Shown: positions 14,398 to 27,093 of the stretch, one piece after another
Position numbering within the stretch: position 1 is the stretch's first letter
Layout: every line of letters starts with the position of its first letter
NCBI GenBank assembly: GCA_022577435.1
Contig: JAKOON010000012.1
Location: 8,363,412 to 8,427,411, forward strand
Direction: 5' to 3'
Source: Embiotoca jacksoni
Taxonomy: Eukaryota > Chordata > Actinopteri > Embiotocidae
Length of the DNA: 64,000 bases
Translations under genes and position numbers: made by a program
The notes under the pieces: model-generated
Database searches by the model: none
What the model was told of the DNA's origin: nothing
The model's input: the letters and a program-made list of their open reading frames with translations, nothing else

Positions 14398-17300
14398 GTC
14401 ATGATAGTTTTTCACAGCTTGACTTGCCTAATACTTCAGACGGCCAGTGTCTGAGGTTAGTTTTAAACCAGGAGATACATTTAAATTGGAGCCTCAAATC
14501 CCTCCTCCACCTTAGCACACACACATACACACAAACTCGCACACACTCCATTGATATGCAAACAATGTTTTTCCTGTGGCAACACAATGTGTGGCCTTAA
14601 AAGTAGCTTGTTCTGTGGTCCTCCTTTCTCTGAGAACATCACGTGCTGTCTCCTGTTGCGCTTATTTGGAAACCAGTCTTGTGATCTGCCTTTCCCTCCA
14701 TTGTGAACTTGCATAAGTTAACTGGTAATGGGCAGCATACTGGTAAACCTTTTGAACAATATAATGGTGACATGCCTTTGTGCTGGAGCGTGCACCATTG
14801 TGGAGAAAATGTTGAAATAGATTTTATTCATTCAGGAGTGACTTAGGTCATCTGTTTGTTTTTTTCATCTTTCAATCCAACATACGGTTGTCCATATTGA
14901 GTTCAAAGTGTTGTCAGAATCTTTTCTAAATGCTGTTCATGCCCTGTAATTGATTCCAAGCCCTGTAATTGGCAGCTGGTGTTCAAATCCTGCATGGTGT
15001 CAGTATCATGGTGTGAGGAGCTGTCCTCAGTAAAAAGAAAAAGAAAGACGAAAAACTTCTGCTAAACAAAGAAACAAGGAAGTCAACATATCCTTACTGC
15101 TTTTACCTATCCAAAAAGCGCAAGGAGAATGGATGCCAACAAAGACAGGAAAGTAAAGAATGAGAAGGCGGGAGTATTACAGTCAATGGGAATGGGTCTC
15201 AGGCCTGGTCTGGTCCCTGCCCAATATAGCGCCTGGGTGCTGACTGGAGAGAGGGGACAGACAGGAAGCTGTGGCCTATAGGATAACATTGTTGCATGGA
15301 AGCTGTCTGGGAGACATTTCCCTCCGTTGGACAACCTATTTAGGACCAACATGGGTGGCATTTTCTCTGCCTTACATAATATGTCACACTTTAAGTATAT
15401 ATGCAGCAAAGTTTATACATTTCTACAAGCCTCTTCATATTTGAATAAAACATGGGCAAGGAAATGATCTCACCTACTCAAATGTCTCCCTGATGACCAC
15501 CCCTCCCCATTCACACCCACACATGCACACACACAAATGCAAACTTCACAGCAGCAGTTGTTGAATGACAGGTATAAGATGTCAGGATGGTGTGCACACA
15601 GGATGCAGGGCACGGCTGTGAGCGTCGCTGCTGCCGACAGCCCCAACGGTTGACATAGTAAATCAATCCTGATGGGAGGGTGGGTAGGACGGAGGCAGGA
15701 GGGGCAAGGTTGGGAGGAGGGGGTGCAGGTTCCATTGGGACTGAGCCGGCCTCCGTCAGACACACTCAGCCACACAGCCAGCCAGAGAGAGACTGTCGAC
15801 GGGTGGGAGAACACTCGCCGGGGAGCGATCACACGGAGATTGAGTTACCACGGAATTAGATCAGGGTTGTGGGAAACAGCACCTCCTAAACACACTCGCA
15901 CACTCTCAGTCACACACACGTAAACACATGCAAACACACCAGCACACACTCAGGCTGCACTCTTGCACACAAAGAGTCACCAAGGGAAACCTGAGGGAAG
16001 ATTGAGGAAGGCAGCTGGGCACACGCCAGTTTCAAACAAATGCTTGCTTATACCTTTTAGCTTCCTGGCACTGGTCTGAGAGTAAGTTCTTGAAATCGGT
16101 GCCGAGTTACGCCCACGGTCAACGGGCATACAGGCATGCCATTGCAGTTATTGAATGTAAAGATAATATAGAGAAATGTCAAATGAGCTGAAGCCAAACA
16201 CACTTAAAGAAAATACAAACTTTTACAGCATTCACCAAAACTGGTGTGGGGGGCCTGAGGAAAAATGATGTGATGCCACAGGTGAAAAGTCAAGGTTTTT
16301 GGAAGACAAGTCATATTATGTTTAATAGTGCACAGGAATGTCAGCACTAATGTGTAGGACCTTGACAGTCAGGTGTGGGGAGAGTGGTTTGTGTCTGCAT
16401 AATGGAGACCACATGAACCTGCCACATGAACAATACGTAAGTGATCCCAAATCTATTCAAGCTGGCATTCAGCAGAGTCATGGAAAAGCCATGTTTGGGT
16501 CAGTCCGAGGTGAAGAGCAAGAAGAGGGTTCAACACTATCCGTATCTAAATCTGTTGCCGAGCTGAGGAGCAATACATGAGTAATACCGTCCAAAAAGGG
16601 AGCATGCATGCTTTGGGTGTTTTTCAGCACTGGATTATGCACATGTCAAGGTCTATAAATTGACCAAGTGGGAGTATGGGAATGTTGAAATGGACGAAGG
16701 TATATAGGCTGACTTCTAGTGAAAGTGTGTGCTGACAGGGAGAGAGCATATGTGTTGTAGGAGATAGTGTGAAAGCTCATCCCCACTCACTGCATCAACA
16801 GAATGACTGAAGCTTGCACATTGTATCTGTCACCATTGAAACCCCTCAGACATTCTGGGAGCAGCGTGTTGGCCAGCAGTTGCTCCCAGCTCATCTGCAC
16901 TTGTCTAGCTCCCGACTCACCAAGTTAACAACTGACCAGACGGACAGAGCAAAGAAACAGCTGCTCCTCTACAAGGAGGGTGAGGGTGGGGTGTGTGTGT
17001 GTGGGGGGGGGGGGGGGGTACTGATGGCCTTAACAGATGTGTCAGACTCGGTGCAGGAACAGGTCGTTTCCCCAGATCTTTAATTAACGCTCACATTTGA
17101 CTGTTGTTTTTATATTAATAGGTACATATGTTCCTTTACTTGTGGTTATTTGTAACATAATGGCAGTGATTGATCCTTTATTGAAGTAAAAGCAGTTAAT
17201 ATGTAAAGATTTACACTCCATTTCAAGAATGGAGTGTTTTATTATTATAGTATTGGATAAAAATTTTGGAACTGGACCAATAGCAGTGCACCTCCTCATT

Positions 17301-18369
17301 TAACAAAATTATCATAAGTCAAATTTTCATCTGCAGTTTCACTGGTGACTTTGCTTGTTACTTAAATGTAGTGGTAGAGTATAAAATTACAAAACATGTA
17401 GACTACATCCTCAAGTACAATTACCTAGAAATTGTACAAAAGTTCAGCAAATGTTCCAATTTTATGTGGCATTACTGGTTTAATCAGTGTAGCTTACAGC
17501 ATAACACAGTACCAGTTTAACTCAGCAAAGGCAAAAATAATAAACAACAGAAATGTGTTTTTTCATATTTGGTTTGGTCATTGCTTTGTATTTTTAAATA
17601 TGTTACATATAGAAATATATTAGCCTACTAATATATACTAGAAACAATCAGAAGTAATCAGTTAAAGGGTGGAGCATAAACATTAATAGCTCCTGTGTTT
17701 TACAGTTTGCTGTCCGACCTTAGTGCACAATTATCACACCTTCTGCAGACCACCCCTTGTGTTTTTACCTCTTATGCCGAAAATAAACATTTATATAACT
17801 GCATGTAACTCGACCTTCTAAAAACATTTCTCTGTCCCGCTGCACAGCAAAGACAGGACGGTTTTCACCCAGAGCGGATGAATGATTCCCTGGGAAGGTC
17901 TGCCTGCGCCAGTCAGTTGATCTGTTTGCAGTGACTGCAGAGGAGGTGGAGGGGGGCAGTTTCCTTGGAGCGCATGGCAACGCTGACTGACTAATGTGGA
18001 GCCTCCCGGCTGATCAATGCTTGTTGTGGAACCACACAGCTGACAGTGGACAATGTACAACACACTCTGCTAATGGACCGTGCGTCCTCCACTGCACCAA
18101 AGAAGGAGAGGGCTCCTGCTACAATGGTGCCTGTTGCTCATGAACTGGGGTCTCCGCAGGGAAACTGTGGAGCTGTGGCCAGGAGTCTACCGGTCAGTCT
18201 GAGCTGCCAAACACAGAAAAATAAAGGTTTTAACAGCCTACCTCCATTAGAGCGCCCCGTCTTTAGCGCGACGGGCTTGTTCATTGATATTTCTTAAAGC
18301 GCACGTCACTCAAAAGTCAGCTGGGTTTTAACTGGCTCAAGTCTTTCTCAGCACCGCCCATTTTGTTCC

Positions 18370-18526
18370 GAGGACCACGCCCCCTCTCCCCCCACGGTGA
18401 GAACATCACCACGGCAAAAGCAGATCTGACGATTTTAAACTGTTCCTCAGACCTGCTGCTGTGTCAGTGCGCCACTGGAGCTTTCTCTGGAAGGAGTGTG
18501 TTCATCACTGCAGGCTCGCAAGCAAA
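18370..18526 (+). promoter_or_regulatory. Probable hey1 promoter and 5' leader
   Basis: The stretch before the hey1 start codon is GC-rich compared with its surroundings. It carries a GC-box-like block (CCACGCCCCCTCTCC near 18.37 kb), a CACGGTGAGAAC segment and a weak TTTTAAA near 18.43 kb that could act as a TATA-like element. I did not find a confident paired RBPJ (TGTGGGAA) site within this leader. The exact start of transcription cannot be read from sequence. Confidence 0.4.
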
Positions 18527-18617
18527 ATGAAACGAAGCCACAATTACAGCTCATCGGACAGCGACCTGGACGACAATGTTGAGGTGGAGAAGGATAGTGG
18601 CGACGAAAATGGGTATG

Positions 18618-18655
<38 letters not shown>

Positions 18656-19998
18656 ACCATTTGTAGGCTATATGTTTTAAGGCAGAATTGTTGATTTTAA
18701 ATTATGAACTGCCACTATTCAACTTTATTTCATGTATATTTTTCATTTATTGAAACGCTTTTGTTTTTGAACCCATTAGAGTTTGTTTTTGTTTCAATAA
18801 AAATGGAAAGCCGTTTTATCTTTCAGTCAACTTGACTCTCATGGATCGATGTCACCCTCCACAACCACGCAAGTTCAAGCCAGAAAAAGGCGCAGAGGGG
18901 TATGTAAACTTAAGATCTCTGCAGCCAAGTTGCACGCTGAAGTTTAATACTTGTTTTTCTAACGCTGGCATTTCTTTAAACGCTATTTTCTTTCATCTTT
19001 TTGGAAAAGATTATTGAGAAACGGAGACGTGACCGGATCAATAACAGTCTGTCAGAGCTGAGAAGATTGGTGCCAAGTGCTTTTGAGAAACAGGTTAATT
19101 CTCTCCTCTTTTTATTATTGCCTTATGGGCATGTTTTCTCTTGATAGACGCTAAAAGAAATGATAATAAAAGGACAATTTCTTTCTGTATCTTTACAGGG
19201 ATCAGCTAAATTGGAAAAAGCAGAGATATTGCAAATGACAGTGGACCATCTGAAGATGCTTCATGCGTCTGGTGGGAAAGGTAACTAAGCTTTTCTTTGG
19301 CTTTGGATGAATAAATACATAAAAACATTCATGTTTTACCTTCCTAATTCATAAGATGATTTGCTTTAAATAACGTGTCTTTTTAACTTTAAGGTTACTA
19401 TGAGGCTCATGCTCTTGCTAAGGATTACCGCAGCCTGGGCTTCAGGGAGTGCCTTGCAGAGACAGCTCGCTATCTGAGCATCATAGAGGGTCGGGACAGC
19501 ACGGACTCCCTTCGCGTACGCTTGGTGTCCCACCTGAGCAACTACGCCTCTCAGAGGGAGGTGCACACTGGACTGGAACACTTGGCCTGGGGCTCTGCCT
19601 ACGGGACTGCCCCCGCCCATCTCCCACACCCCCTCCTTCTACAGCACCCGCAGGGCAGGACACCCGGATCCAGAAGCAGCCCACCATCCTCCTCCTCTTC
19701 TTCTCCTTCATCTTCCTCCTCCTCTTCCACTGAGGCATCTGGGACATCCAGACTCAGTGTCATGCCCCCTGCAGAGTCCCTCAGGGTACCTCCCAATGGC
19801 TCCCTGCCCCTCAGTCTGCCTGTGCCAACATCTAAGCTCTCGCCACCACTCGTTTCATCTCTCTCCTCGCTCTCGGCCTTCCCCCTCTCCTTTGGTGCTT
19901 TCCCTTTCGTCTCCCCGACAGCCGTCAGCACAGTGAGTCCCTCCTCCACCCTGTCAAAGCCTTACAGGCCTTGGGGCATGGAGATTGGGGCCTTCTGA
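18527..19998 (+). CDS. hey1: HEY1, Notch-effector bHLH-Orange transcriptional repressor
   Basis: Five coding exons: 18527-18612, 18827-18899, 19010-19093, 19199-19280 and 19394-19998, together 309 residues (human HEY1 is 304). The start [16 protein letters not shown] matches HEY1 rather than HEY2. The bHLH domain spans about residues 48-103: the basic part holds [18 protein letters not shown] with Gly53, the HEY hallmark in place of the HES proline. The Orange domain follows at about 115-160 ([18 protein letters not shown]). The C-terminus has the HEY tetrapeptide YRPW, then GMEIGAF. HEY1 acts in the nucleus downstream of Notch, binds E-box-like sites as a dimer and recruits co-repressors in heart, vessel and somite development. 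A Ser/Pro tract encoded near 19.67-19.74 kb is longer than in mammals. The gene faces stmn2 tail to tail, as in human 8q21. Confidence 0.97.
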
Positions 19999-20540
19999 AG
20001 CTAACCACTGGACTGAAGGCAACAGCTGAGCTGTGCCCACCATCACAGACAAACTATGGAACTGAGTCCACTGTTTTTAGCAAAGAATCACAGGGGAAAA
20101 GAGAAAACTGATTTTATTTTGATAAGCAAAAAGTGAGAGTGTTTTTTTTGGAGGATGTGATTTCCTCTCATTATGTCATTTACTTTTAACGAGAGGAATT
20201 ATAAAAGAATTTATGTAATGTTATTCATTTAAATTGAAAACTAATTTAGCGAGCATGCACTGCCTCCAGGTTGAGGGCTGATATAATGATATGATGAATG
20301 GGCCATGAATAGATTTACTGTAAGCACAAATTTAGAGGTGAGATTTTGTACACCATGAAAATTCTACATTTGTCCAGCACAGATGTCTACATTTAACATA
20401 ATGTAGTTACTTAAAGTGGTCTGTTTTCTTAGTGATATCGGCGCTACATGGAAATGAATATGTGCACCAGTGTTGGAAAACTAACTACTTGAGAATTTGA
20501 GACTTGCATTTCTTGTATCTATTTGTAATATTTTTGTACC

Positions 20541-20546
20541 AATAAA
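20541..20546 (+). terminator. hey1 polyadenylation signal AATAAA
   Basis: A canonical AATAAA about 540 bp downstream of the hey1 stop, after an AT-rich 3' UTR containing several TTTTGTA/ATTTA-like motifs that are common in short-lived mRNAs. This is the first good hexamer downstream of the coding region. Confidence 0.6.
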
Positions 20547-20559
20547 TTTAGTCTAAATG

Positions 20560-21540
20560 TATAACACATGGATATAAGACAATGTCTTTTTTCTGTTGCA
20601 TTTGCTCCTTAAATTCCTTAAAATGTTTGGTTTTCCTAATGCATAACGGGTAGCTATTTTTCCTGCTATATAAGCAGACCAACTCCACTCTAAGTGGTAA
20701 AGACCATATCTTACCAAAAGGCATATAATCTGCATTTTTGCTATATTCCCATAGAAGTCAATTATGAGCTAATAAGGTCCCGGTTATTGACTGAAAGGCA
20801 ATTCCTTCACTGTGTGCCAGGTAAGTAACCAAATCCGAAAGCATTGTTGCCCTTATGAATACCCAGGAAATCATTAAGAGCCAGAGGAAATCCTTTACAA
20901 TGTTGCCCTGACCTCACCAGCTTGGGTTGGTCTGAAACGGAGACAATAGTGTGAACAGGATGAGGACATTGGAGGAAAGCGGTTAAACAGTAACAACAAC
21001 ACGCAGACAGCTGGGACAATAAATCACTGCTCGGTTCCGAGGTGCCGTTTCTGGTCCAGTCTTAGACACTGTTTTTGAAGGGTTAATTGTTTTAATGGTT
21101 CCGTTTTAACCATTCATGCAGCACCCCAGACTTCCAGGTGGCCGCTGTCTGTGATTTGTTCCTCTATAGGGCTTACAAGCCACATGGTATTAATAATACA
21201 TTTGGTTTATTGGTTCTTTGAGAGCAGATCAGATTCATATCCACAGTTGCGTGTTTTTGTTTATATATTTCTTGTGTATTTACGTTTGGCTTAATATGAA
21301 CTTTCGGCCTACTTTTGGAGGAGCATGAGCTCCAGCTTTGTCCCAAATAAATCTCATACTGCCACCTGCTGGTGGAATATCATACTTAGGTGAGTCTAAC
21401 CCTCAAGGAAAAAGCACAAGTTTATTTTTAATTATTCCAAAAACTATAATCATAATATTCTTGAAAATGAGTTAACATCAGAACAGACATCAAAAATGAG
21501 CAGGGCGAAGACTGATTCTCAGGATGTGTAGATAACTGGT
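20560..21540. other. Short intergenic interval between convergent hey1 and stmn2
   Basis: About 1 kb separating the two 3' ends. No coding exon is visible. A CCACCTGCTGGTGG palindrome-like motif lies near 21.36 kb. Nothing else stands out. Confidence 0.5.
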
Positions 21541-21542
21541 TC

Positions 21543-21548
21543 TTTATT
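21543..21548 (-). terminator. Probable stmn2 polyadenylation signal
   Basis: TTTATT on the plus strand gives AATAAA on the minus strand, 1.3 kb beyond the stmn2 stop at 22881. That would make a long 3' UTR that includes the (GATA)n array, in keeping with the roughly 1 kb 3' UTR of mammalian STMN2. Confidence 0.45.
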
Positions 21549-22520
21549 TGGCAGTTTACAATTTCCCTTGACTTTTAGCACAGAAAAGTATTAGATGGTG
21601 CATGCCATGTTCACAGAACCCTGAACCTTTATTCAGCAAAGCTTTCACAGAGAAATATATGAAGGGAGAAACACAAGCAGCAGAGGATGCAGGCATATAT
21701 CAGTGGTACTGTATATTAAAAAGAGACTAGTTCAGTGCGCTGAATGTAAAGCATCCTGCATCCATTCTCTATCTAATCCCCTAAAGAGAGAAGACGCCAA
21801 TGATGCCTTAATGTAAATCTGCATTCACACACACCCATACAGACATACGTTATGTTCACACTATCAATATCAAGATGGGAGCAACAGCACATTCCACTGT
21901 CCAAGACACTATGCATGATACCTTTGTGGTGTCAAAACATTCATAAATTTATAAGATTCACCGCCAAATAACGTGTTCTTAACAGGGCTATTGATTTGGC
22001 TAAAGATGGATTCATTGAAAAAATGTCGTTGTCAGGGTAAGTGGGAATCTGCAAGTGTATAAACAGTTGCTCCCATTGGGCAAAGACATTCTTAATAACA
22101 ATAAAGCACCTATCAAGTTCATTATCAAGCTCCTTTCAGAGGATGTGGACACTTAATGAATCTGTGGGTTTGGCATATCGTTAAGATCCAAGCGTGCGTG
22201 TTGAGGATGAGAAGGCATGTGCGTGAGGGAGATACAGATGTGATGCGTTGATATCTTAAGGAGTCTGTAGTCTGGGTACACCAACTGCCATTCTTCACAA
22301 AAGACACTGAAACATCATCATCATCATGACATCATCATCATCAGGAAACACTGCAACTACAATGTCTGTCTACGTCCAACTCACAACACCGAGCGCTTTC
22401 CCAAGAAAATGGTTGTCGAGTCAAATTCCAAGAACTGAAACATTAATCAATGACAAACAAAATGTTTGAAATTGTAAAGTGCAGTACAGTACAATCTTTG
22501 TATGTACTTCACCTACCTTC

Positions 22521-22600
<80 letters not shown>
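22521..22600. repeat. (GATA)n tetranucleotide array in the stmn2 3' UTR region
   Basis: About 20 perfect GATA units (TATC on the stmn2 strand), immediately followed by an A-run. It lies between the stmn2 stop codon and its likely polyadenylation signal, so it is probably transcribed in the mature mRNA. Confidence 0.95.
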
Positions 22601-22601
<1 letters not shown>

Positions 22602-22880
22602 AAAAAAGCATTTACAAAATAAAAGCCTTATTCTCGCATAATCTCTAAAATCAACAAATCCATTCAATTCTCAAGATGAGTGTTATTGATGTCTGTATCC
22701 ACTGATAATACTGATAGTAGTGAGTACTGGTGGCATGGTGTTTTGTTGTGTGTTGTGGTGGTGAGGTCCTTGAACCACTTGAGTGTCTGTTACGGAGAGG
22801 GTGAGGGTGGGGCGAGGAATGGGAGGGGACTGGATGGAAGGGACATAGATGGATCATGGAAGTCAGGACTTCTGCGAGGC

Positions 22881-24540
22881 TCATGCTGTCAGCTCTTCCT
22901 TCATCTCTTTGTTCCTGCGCACCACCGCTGCATGTTTCTCCTGAAAATAACACAAGCGCGTAGTGAGAGGGATTCATCACCAGGTCAGTATCCCATTAAC
23001 ACACTCGACTTTTATTTTTGCGGGTGATGACTGACATTTCTGCAGTTCTCACCTTCTCCTGTAGACGCTCAATCATGGCTGCCAGATAGGCTTCACGGTT
23101 CTCCTTGATCTGCTCCATCTTCATCTGGAGCTTCTCCTCAGCCATCTTGCTGAAATTGTTGTTCTCTTCCATGGCCTTTAGCAACACGTCCCTCTCATGC
23201 TCTCGTTTTTCTGCCAAAGCCCTCAGCACCTGGGCCTCTTGGTACTAAATATGCAAGCAATAGTAATCATATCAAATCATTCATTTTGAATCATTTAATG
23301 CCCCAGAGATGTACTTTTTTCCATTTTAGAGCACCGATCTGACACAGATGACATACTCACCTTCCTTCGATCCTCAGCAGCCTCCAGTTTCTTCTCAATG
23401 TCCTCCAAAGAGAGGTCCTTCTTCGGGGGGGAGGGGAGGTTGTGGGCTACGTCTGACAGTGGAGACTGAGGCTTGAGAATCACCTCAAAGGCCTGTCCTG
23501 AGGCCCGCTTGTCAATAGGTTTCACCTCCATGTCTGTAAATCAGACAATTACAATGACAACACCAGCTAAATCAATGACCAATAATGTATCAGTCCAATG
23601 ATATGTCATGAATACTAATGTCTGTATTTACAGGGCAGAGAAATAATCCACTGGGGGCAATTTGTTTAAACCAAAAGAAAATCAATGCTTGAGCTGATCC
23701 ATACCTTCAAACTCGCACACAAGCTTGTTGCGTGCCTCTGGGTAGAAGCAAGAGCAGATGAGGGAGAGGACAGACAACTCCTTCATCTTCTCTTTGTATG
23801 CTGTGGGAATGTAAACAGATCATGGCTTACAGGTGTGTCTCTCAAAAAACACAATACGAGCACTGGCAAAAATGTACACAAACTTGAGATATTTCCAAAT
23901 CAAGGTATTACAAAAGGGAAATTGCTCAATAAACCAGTTGGCATCCGATGACGCATTAAGGATCCATTGAAAGTCTAAAATGTACCTAAGTGCCCTGATG
24001 CTTAATAATTCATTGAATGAATGTATTCTGTGTGGGTGATCAAACTCAGATTCTTTTAAGAGAGTGGCAAAACATGCATTACTGTTACTTTAATGGGTGT
24101 CAGAATAAAATTTTCAAATCAAGAAATAAGAACGAATCTGCATCAGATGACTAGACAGGCCGATGTGTCGAGTTATTTAATTTCCTGTGGAATTTGTTAG
24201 TCCTGTGTGATGCTCACAGTATAAAAAGCATCTGTGTTAAGCCTATGGGCTATTTACAAAATACAGCTGTTTACTGCTCAGCTTTTGTTTTATTAGTATT
24301 CACCAATTCCTCAGACTGTTTATATTTTAATCTTGTCAGCAAATTCTGCCACTTTGTTTTTCATGATCTTCCTGTATTTGTCACAGTGCCCACCTGGCTC
24401 CTCAGAGGACTACAGATTGTTAGTGCTGCTAAGCCTTCTGCTGCAAAGGCCAGTGTATGAAGCGGCCCCTTGCTGCAGGGCTGGCCTGCCTCCCACCCTG
24501 CCAAAGGCCTACACCTGTCTACTTCCCAACATCTCTGACA

Positions 24541-24591
<51 letters not shown>

Positions 24592-25646
24592 ATACTGTCT
24601 CTAAATGACCAAATGGCCTACTTAAGTGAAGGTGATATTTAAAATATATAATAGTTAAATAAACCCATGAAAACAAATGTGCTAAATGTGTGGCCTACAA
24701 CAATAGCAGTCCATCAGAAGGTATGACTAATGCAAGATGCAATGTACTTCTTATCTGTTTAATATAACAGTGCTCAGTGTTAATATCAGAACACGAACTC
24801 CCATCATAGTCTTTTGATTCGTACATAGGTATGTTAATTGGACGTTTTTGCCGAATAAATCGCAGCACATCTGCCACAGCTGGTGGTGCATTCTTTGCGA
24901 GGAAGAATTAAGCAAAGCTAAAGACACGAATAAAAGGAGCAATCCGACATAATTAACCAATGAAACAATCGTGTACAGGGGACGTCCAGGTTGCAGGAAA
25001 ACGTTTTAAAATGACCAGTTCCAACTGTAGAGGTTTAAATCAAGCAAAGCAATGTAAAAGTCAAACAGATGAAGCCCTCTAGGCTTTGCTGTCGTCTAAA
25101 TGATCGGCAGCTCAGCATCTTGGGTGGGGTCCGTCTGCATTATGCTGCATGTTGGGGCCGCTGTTGCATGAACCGTATAGGTGCAGCGTTGTAAATAAAA
25201 CGCTCAAAAGGGACAATCCACATCGTCTGATTACACAGTTACACTATATAATAATTTTTAAAAAAGCATACGAGGATTAACGCGTTGACATAGAATAAAG
25301 GAGACATTTAAGTAATAAGCGAGAGAGGATGCATTAACAGACTATCGTGCCGAGACAATAAAGGCCTGTAGTCGGTGAGAAGACACCATAAGAAAAGTAA
25401 TTTAATTTTATTTAGTTTTAGTCTTTTACGAAAAAGCATTTCTCCGGTGGAGCCCTTACAGGAGTACGCAGCCACCAGTCGATATGCTACCGGGCCGACA
25501 CAGACTACACATAAAGGGATGAACCTGTCCCAAATCCATCCATCCATCCATCCATCCATCCATACATACATCCATCCATCCAGCCATCCTTCGTGTTAAA
25601 ATACACGATCAGCATCAATATGCTTACCGGTTGCTGTTTTGGCCAT
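22881..25646 (-). CDS. stmn2: Stathmin-2 (SCG10), neuronal microtubule-destabilising protein
   Basis: Five coding exons on the minus strand: 25646-25628, 23800-23705, 23533-23361, 23244-23053 and 22940-22881, totalling 179 residues, the exact length of human STMN2. The N-terminus is MAKTATAYKEKMKELS, followed by LICSCFYPE, whose Cys22 and Cys24 are the palmitoylation sites that target the protein to Golgi vesicles and growth cones. The stathmin-like domain begins near residue 39, with KRASGQAF around Ser50 and the JNK-type sites Ser62 (KPQSP) and Ser73 (LPSPP) in their known positions. A long tubulin-binding helix (EENNNFSKMAEEKL) follows. The protein sequesters tubulin dimers and controls axon growth. 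Position 97, Ser and a PKA site in mammals, reads Tyr here at the exon 4 boundary. The a or b copy cannot be decided. Confidence 0.96.
24542..24591. repeat. (CA)n microsatellite in stmn2 intron 1
   Basis: About 25 CA units inside the first intron of stmn2. Open frames through it on both strands are artefacts. Confidence 0.95.
25537..25590. repeat. (CATC)n array next to stmn2 exon 1
   Basis: Imperfect CATC/CATA tetranucleotide repeats (ATCC register) in intron 1, about 40-90 bp downstream of the first coding exon of stmn2 on the minus strand. Confidence 0.9.
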
Positions 25647-25649
25647 GGC

Positions 25650-26638
25650 TGATGTATTTCTCCGCAGAGGATGCTGTAGCTCTGTTCTGGTGAGCGCTGA
25701 TGCTGCTTAAGGCACTGAGTCAGCGAATAGACCTGGTTATGATCGGATAGCAGACAGGAGGTGGGCACGCACGGGAGCGCGCTAGCAGATCCTCCCCTGT
25801 CCTCTGACGCGCAGTTCAGCACGCACCGTGTTCACAGTCTGGCTTACTTAAAGCTCAAAACACAGACACAGCTCAAAGTTGGTACGTATGTTACTCTATA
25901 CAGACACCTGCTTAAGAAAGGTTATTTAAAACAAACAAACAAACAAACAAACAAACAAAAACAGGTGCACACAATCCAATGCAGCCAGTACTGATTACAA
26001 AATAGACTTTCTGAAAGACTCACAACAGGATATAAAATATTCGCTATAACTTAAGAACACAGACTTCTTTACAGAGTTGTGCATGTGCTGTAAACTGACT
26101 ATGCCTCCTGGTCAGATATATTAGAGAGGACACCTATTAGTCAGACTGCTTCATTTTAACATTTGAATGTGCCATCTATTTTCAGTACTGGACTACAAAG
26201 AGTGAAAGAGTGGAGCACAGTTGTAACTGACAAAGACAGTCCAAAATAACTCGGTGCCGTTAATGAACCCAATGACACCTCCGATTTCTTGAAATCATGT
26301 TTATCGCTATAAAAAGTGCTCCATAGGGTGGCAGATTTGAGGACAGGAGGTAAATGTTCTGAAATGATGTAAATTATGGTCATATTTATAATTTATCGGC
26401 CAAATTGAGGATTCAATATAGATAATGTCCAGGAACATTGCTCAGTAACGTTGTTATTTCTGTTTTTGAATGTTTAAGATGTTGGCTTTTTCACAGGTGC
26501 AAACACAAACAGCTCAATTGCAGCAAGCCTCTAGGGTTAACACATCAGAGTGCTTCTTGCATAAAGACTTATCCTTAGTGTATGGTTGTGCTACTTTAGT
26601 GACCCAGAACACAAATTACACTTCAGACTGCATACAGC
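25650..26638. other. stmn2 upstream region and upp1 3' flank
   Basis: Contains the stmn2 5' leader and likely promoter (GC-richer sequence around 25.68-25.83 kb), then an (AAAC)n array at about 25.93-25.96 kb. No exon is visible. The right end meets the upp1 polyadenylation signal. Confidence 0.45.
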
Positions 26639-26644
26639 TTTATT
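26639..26644 (-). terminator. upp1 polyadenylation signal
   Basis: TTTATT on the plus strand reads AATAAA on the minus strand in the context AATAAAGCTGTATG, about 750 nt downstream of the upp1 stop codon. The 3' UTR would include the tandem duplication at 27.09-27.31 kb. Confidence 0.5.
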
Positions 26645-27093
26645 TCTTTGTTTTATTTATTTCACGTGCATTGGAATGAGTTATCAAAATTAGTTTCATT
26701 TTATTAGTTTTTGGGTTCTGAGTGACATACTGAGGAAAAAAATCATGAAAGCAGGATCTTAAAAAAAATGCAGCTACATTCTGAATTAAAAATACTCCAT
26801 ATGATACATATTTGTTGAGCTCTGCAACAAACTGATCCAAGTCATTTTGTTACCATTCACGACATAAGGAGCAATGATGACAGTCAAGTTGATTCTGGTA
26901 CAGCATTAAAACTCATTCAATATTTCAAGTTTTATGGATCAGTAACTTTACACGTCAGATAAAACGGAGACCAACTTCAATAAGACATGTTTCATGACCA
27001 TTGGCTGCAATTACATTTGATGTTCAGTTAAATTGTACTTACGTCAAACACAAAAGGAAAGATAAAAGTGGAGTGCAACTAAATAAATGTCAA

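Larger units (their letters stand above)
9300..18300. other. Gene-poor intergenic region between fabp11 and hey1
   Basis: About 9 kb without a credible coding exon. Open frames up to 162 codons occur but are Pro/Cys/Ser-rich shadows without splice logic or family resemblance. It contains two (CA)n arrays, a G-run near 17.01 kb, poly(A) runs near 13.60-13.63 kb, and a worn stretch around 17.33-17.46 kb that resembles the common teleost short element seen better at 30.87 kb. Because hey1 is a developmentally controlled gene, enhancers are likely in this interval, but none can be named from sequence alone. Confidence 0.5.

Noticed and set aside
24333..24642. Overlapping frames around the stmn2 intron 1 CA array
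   Set aside because: Thr-His and Cys-Val runs from the microsatellite; no splice support.
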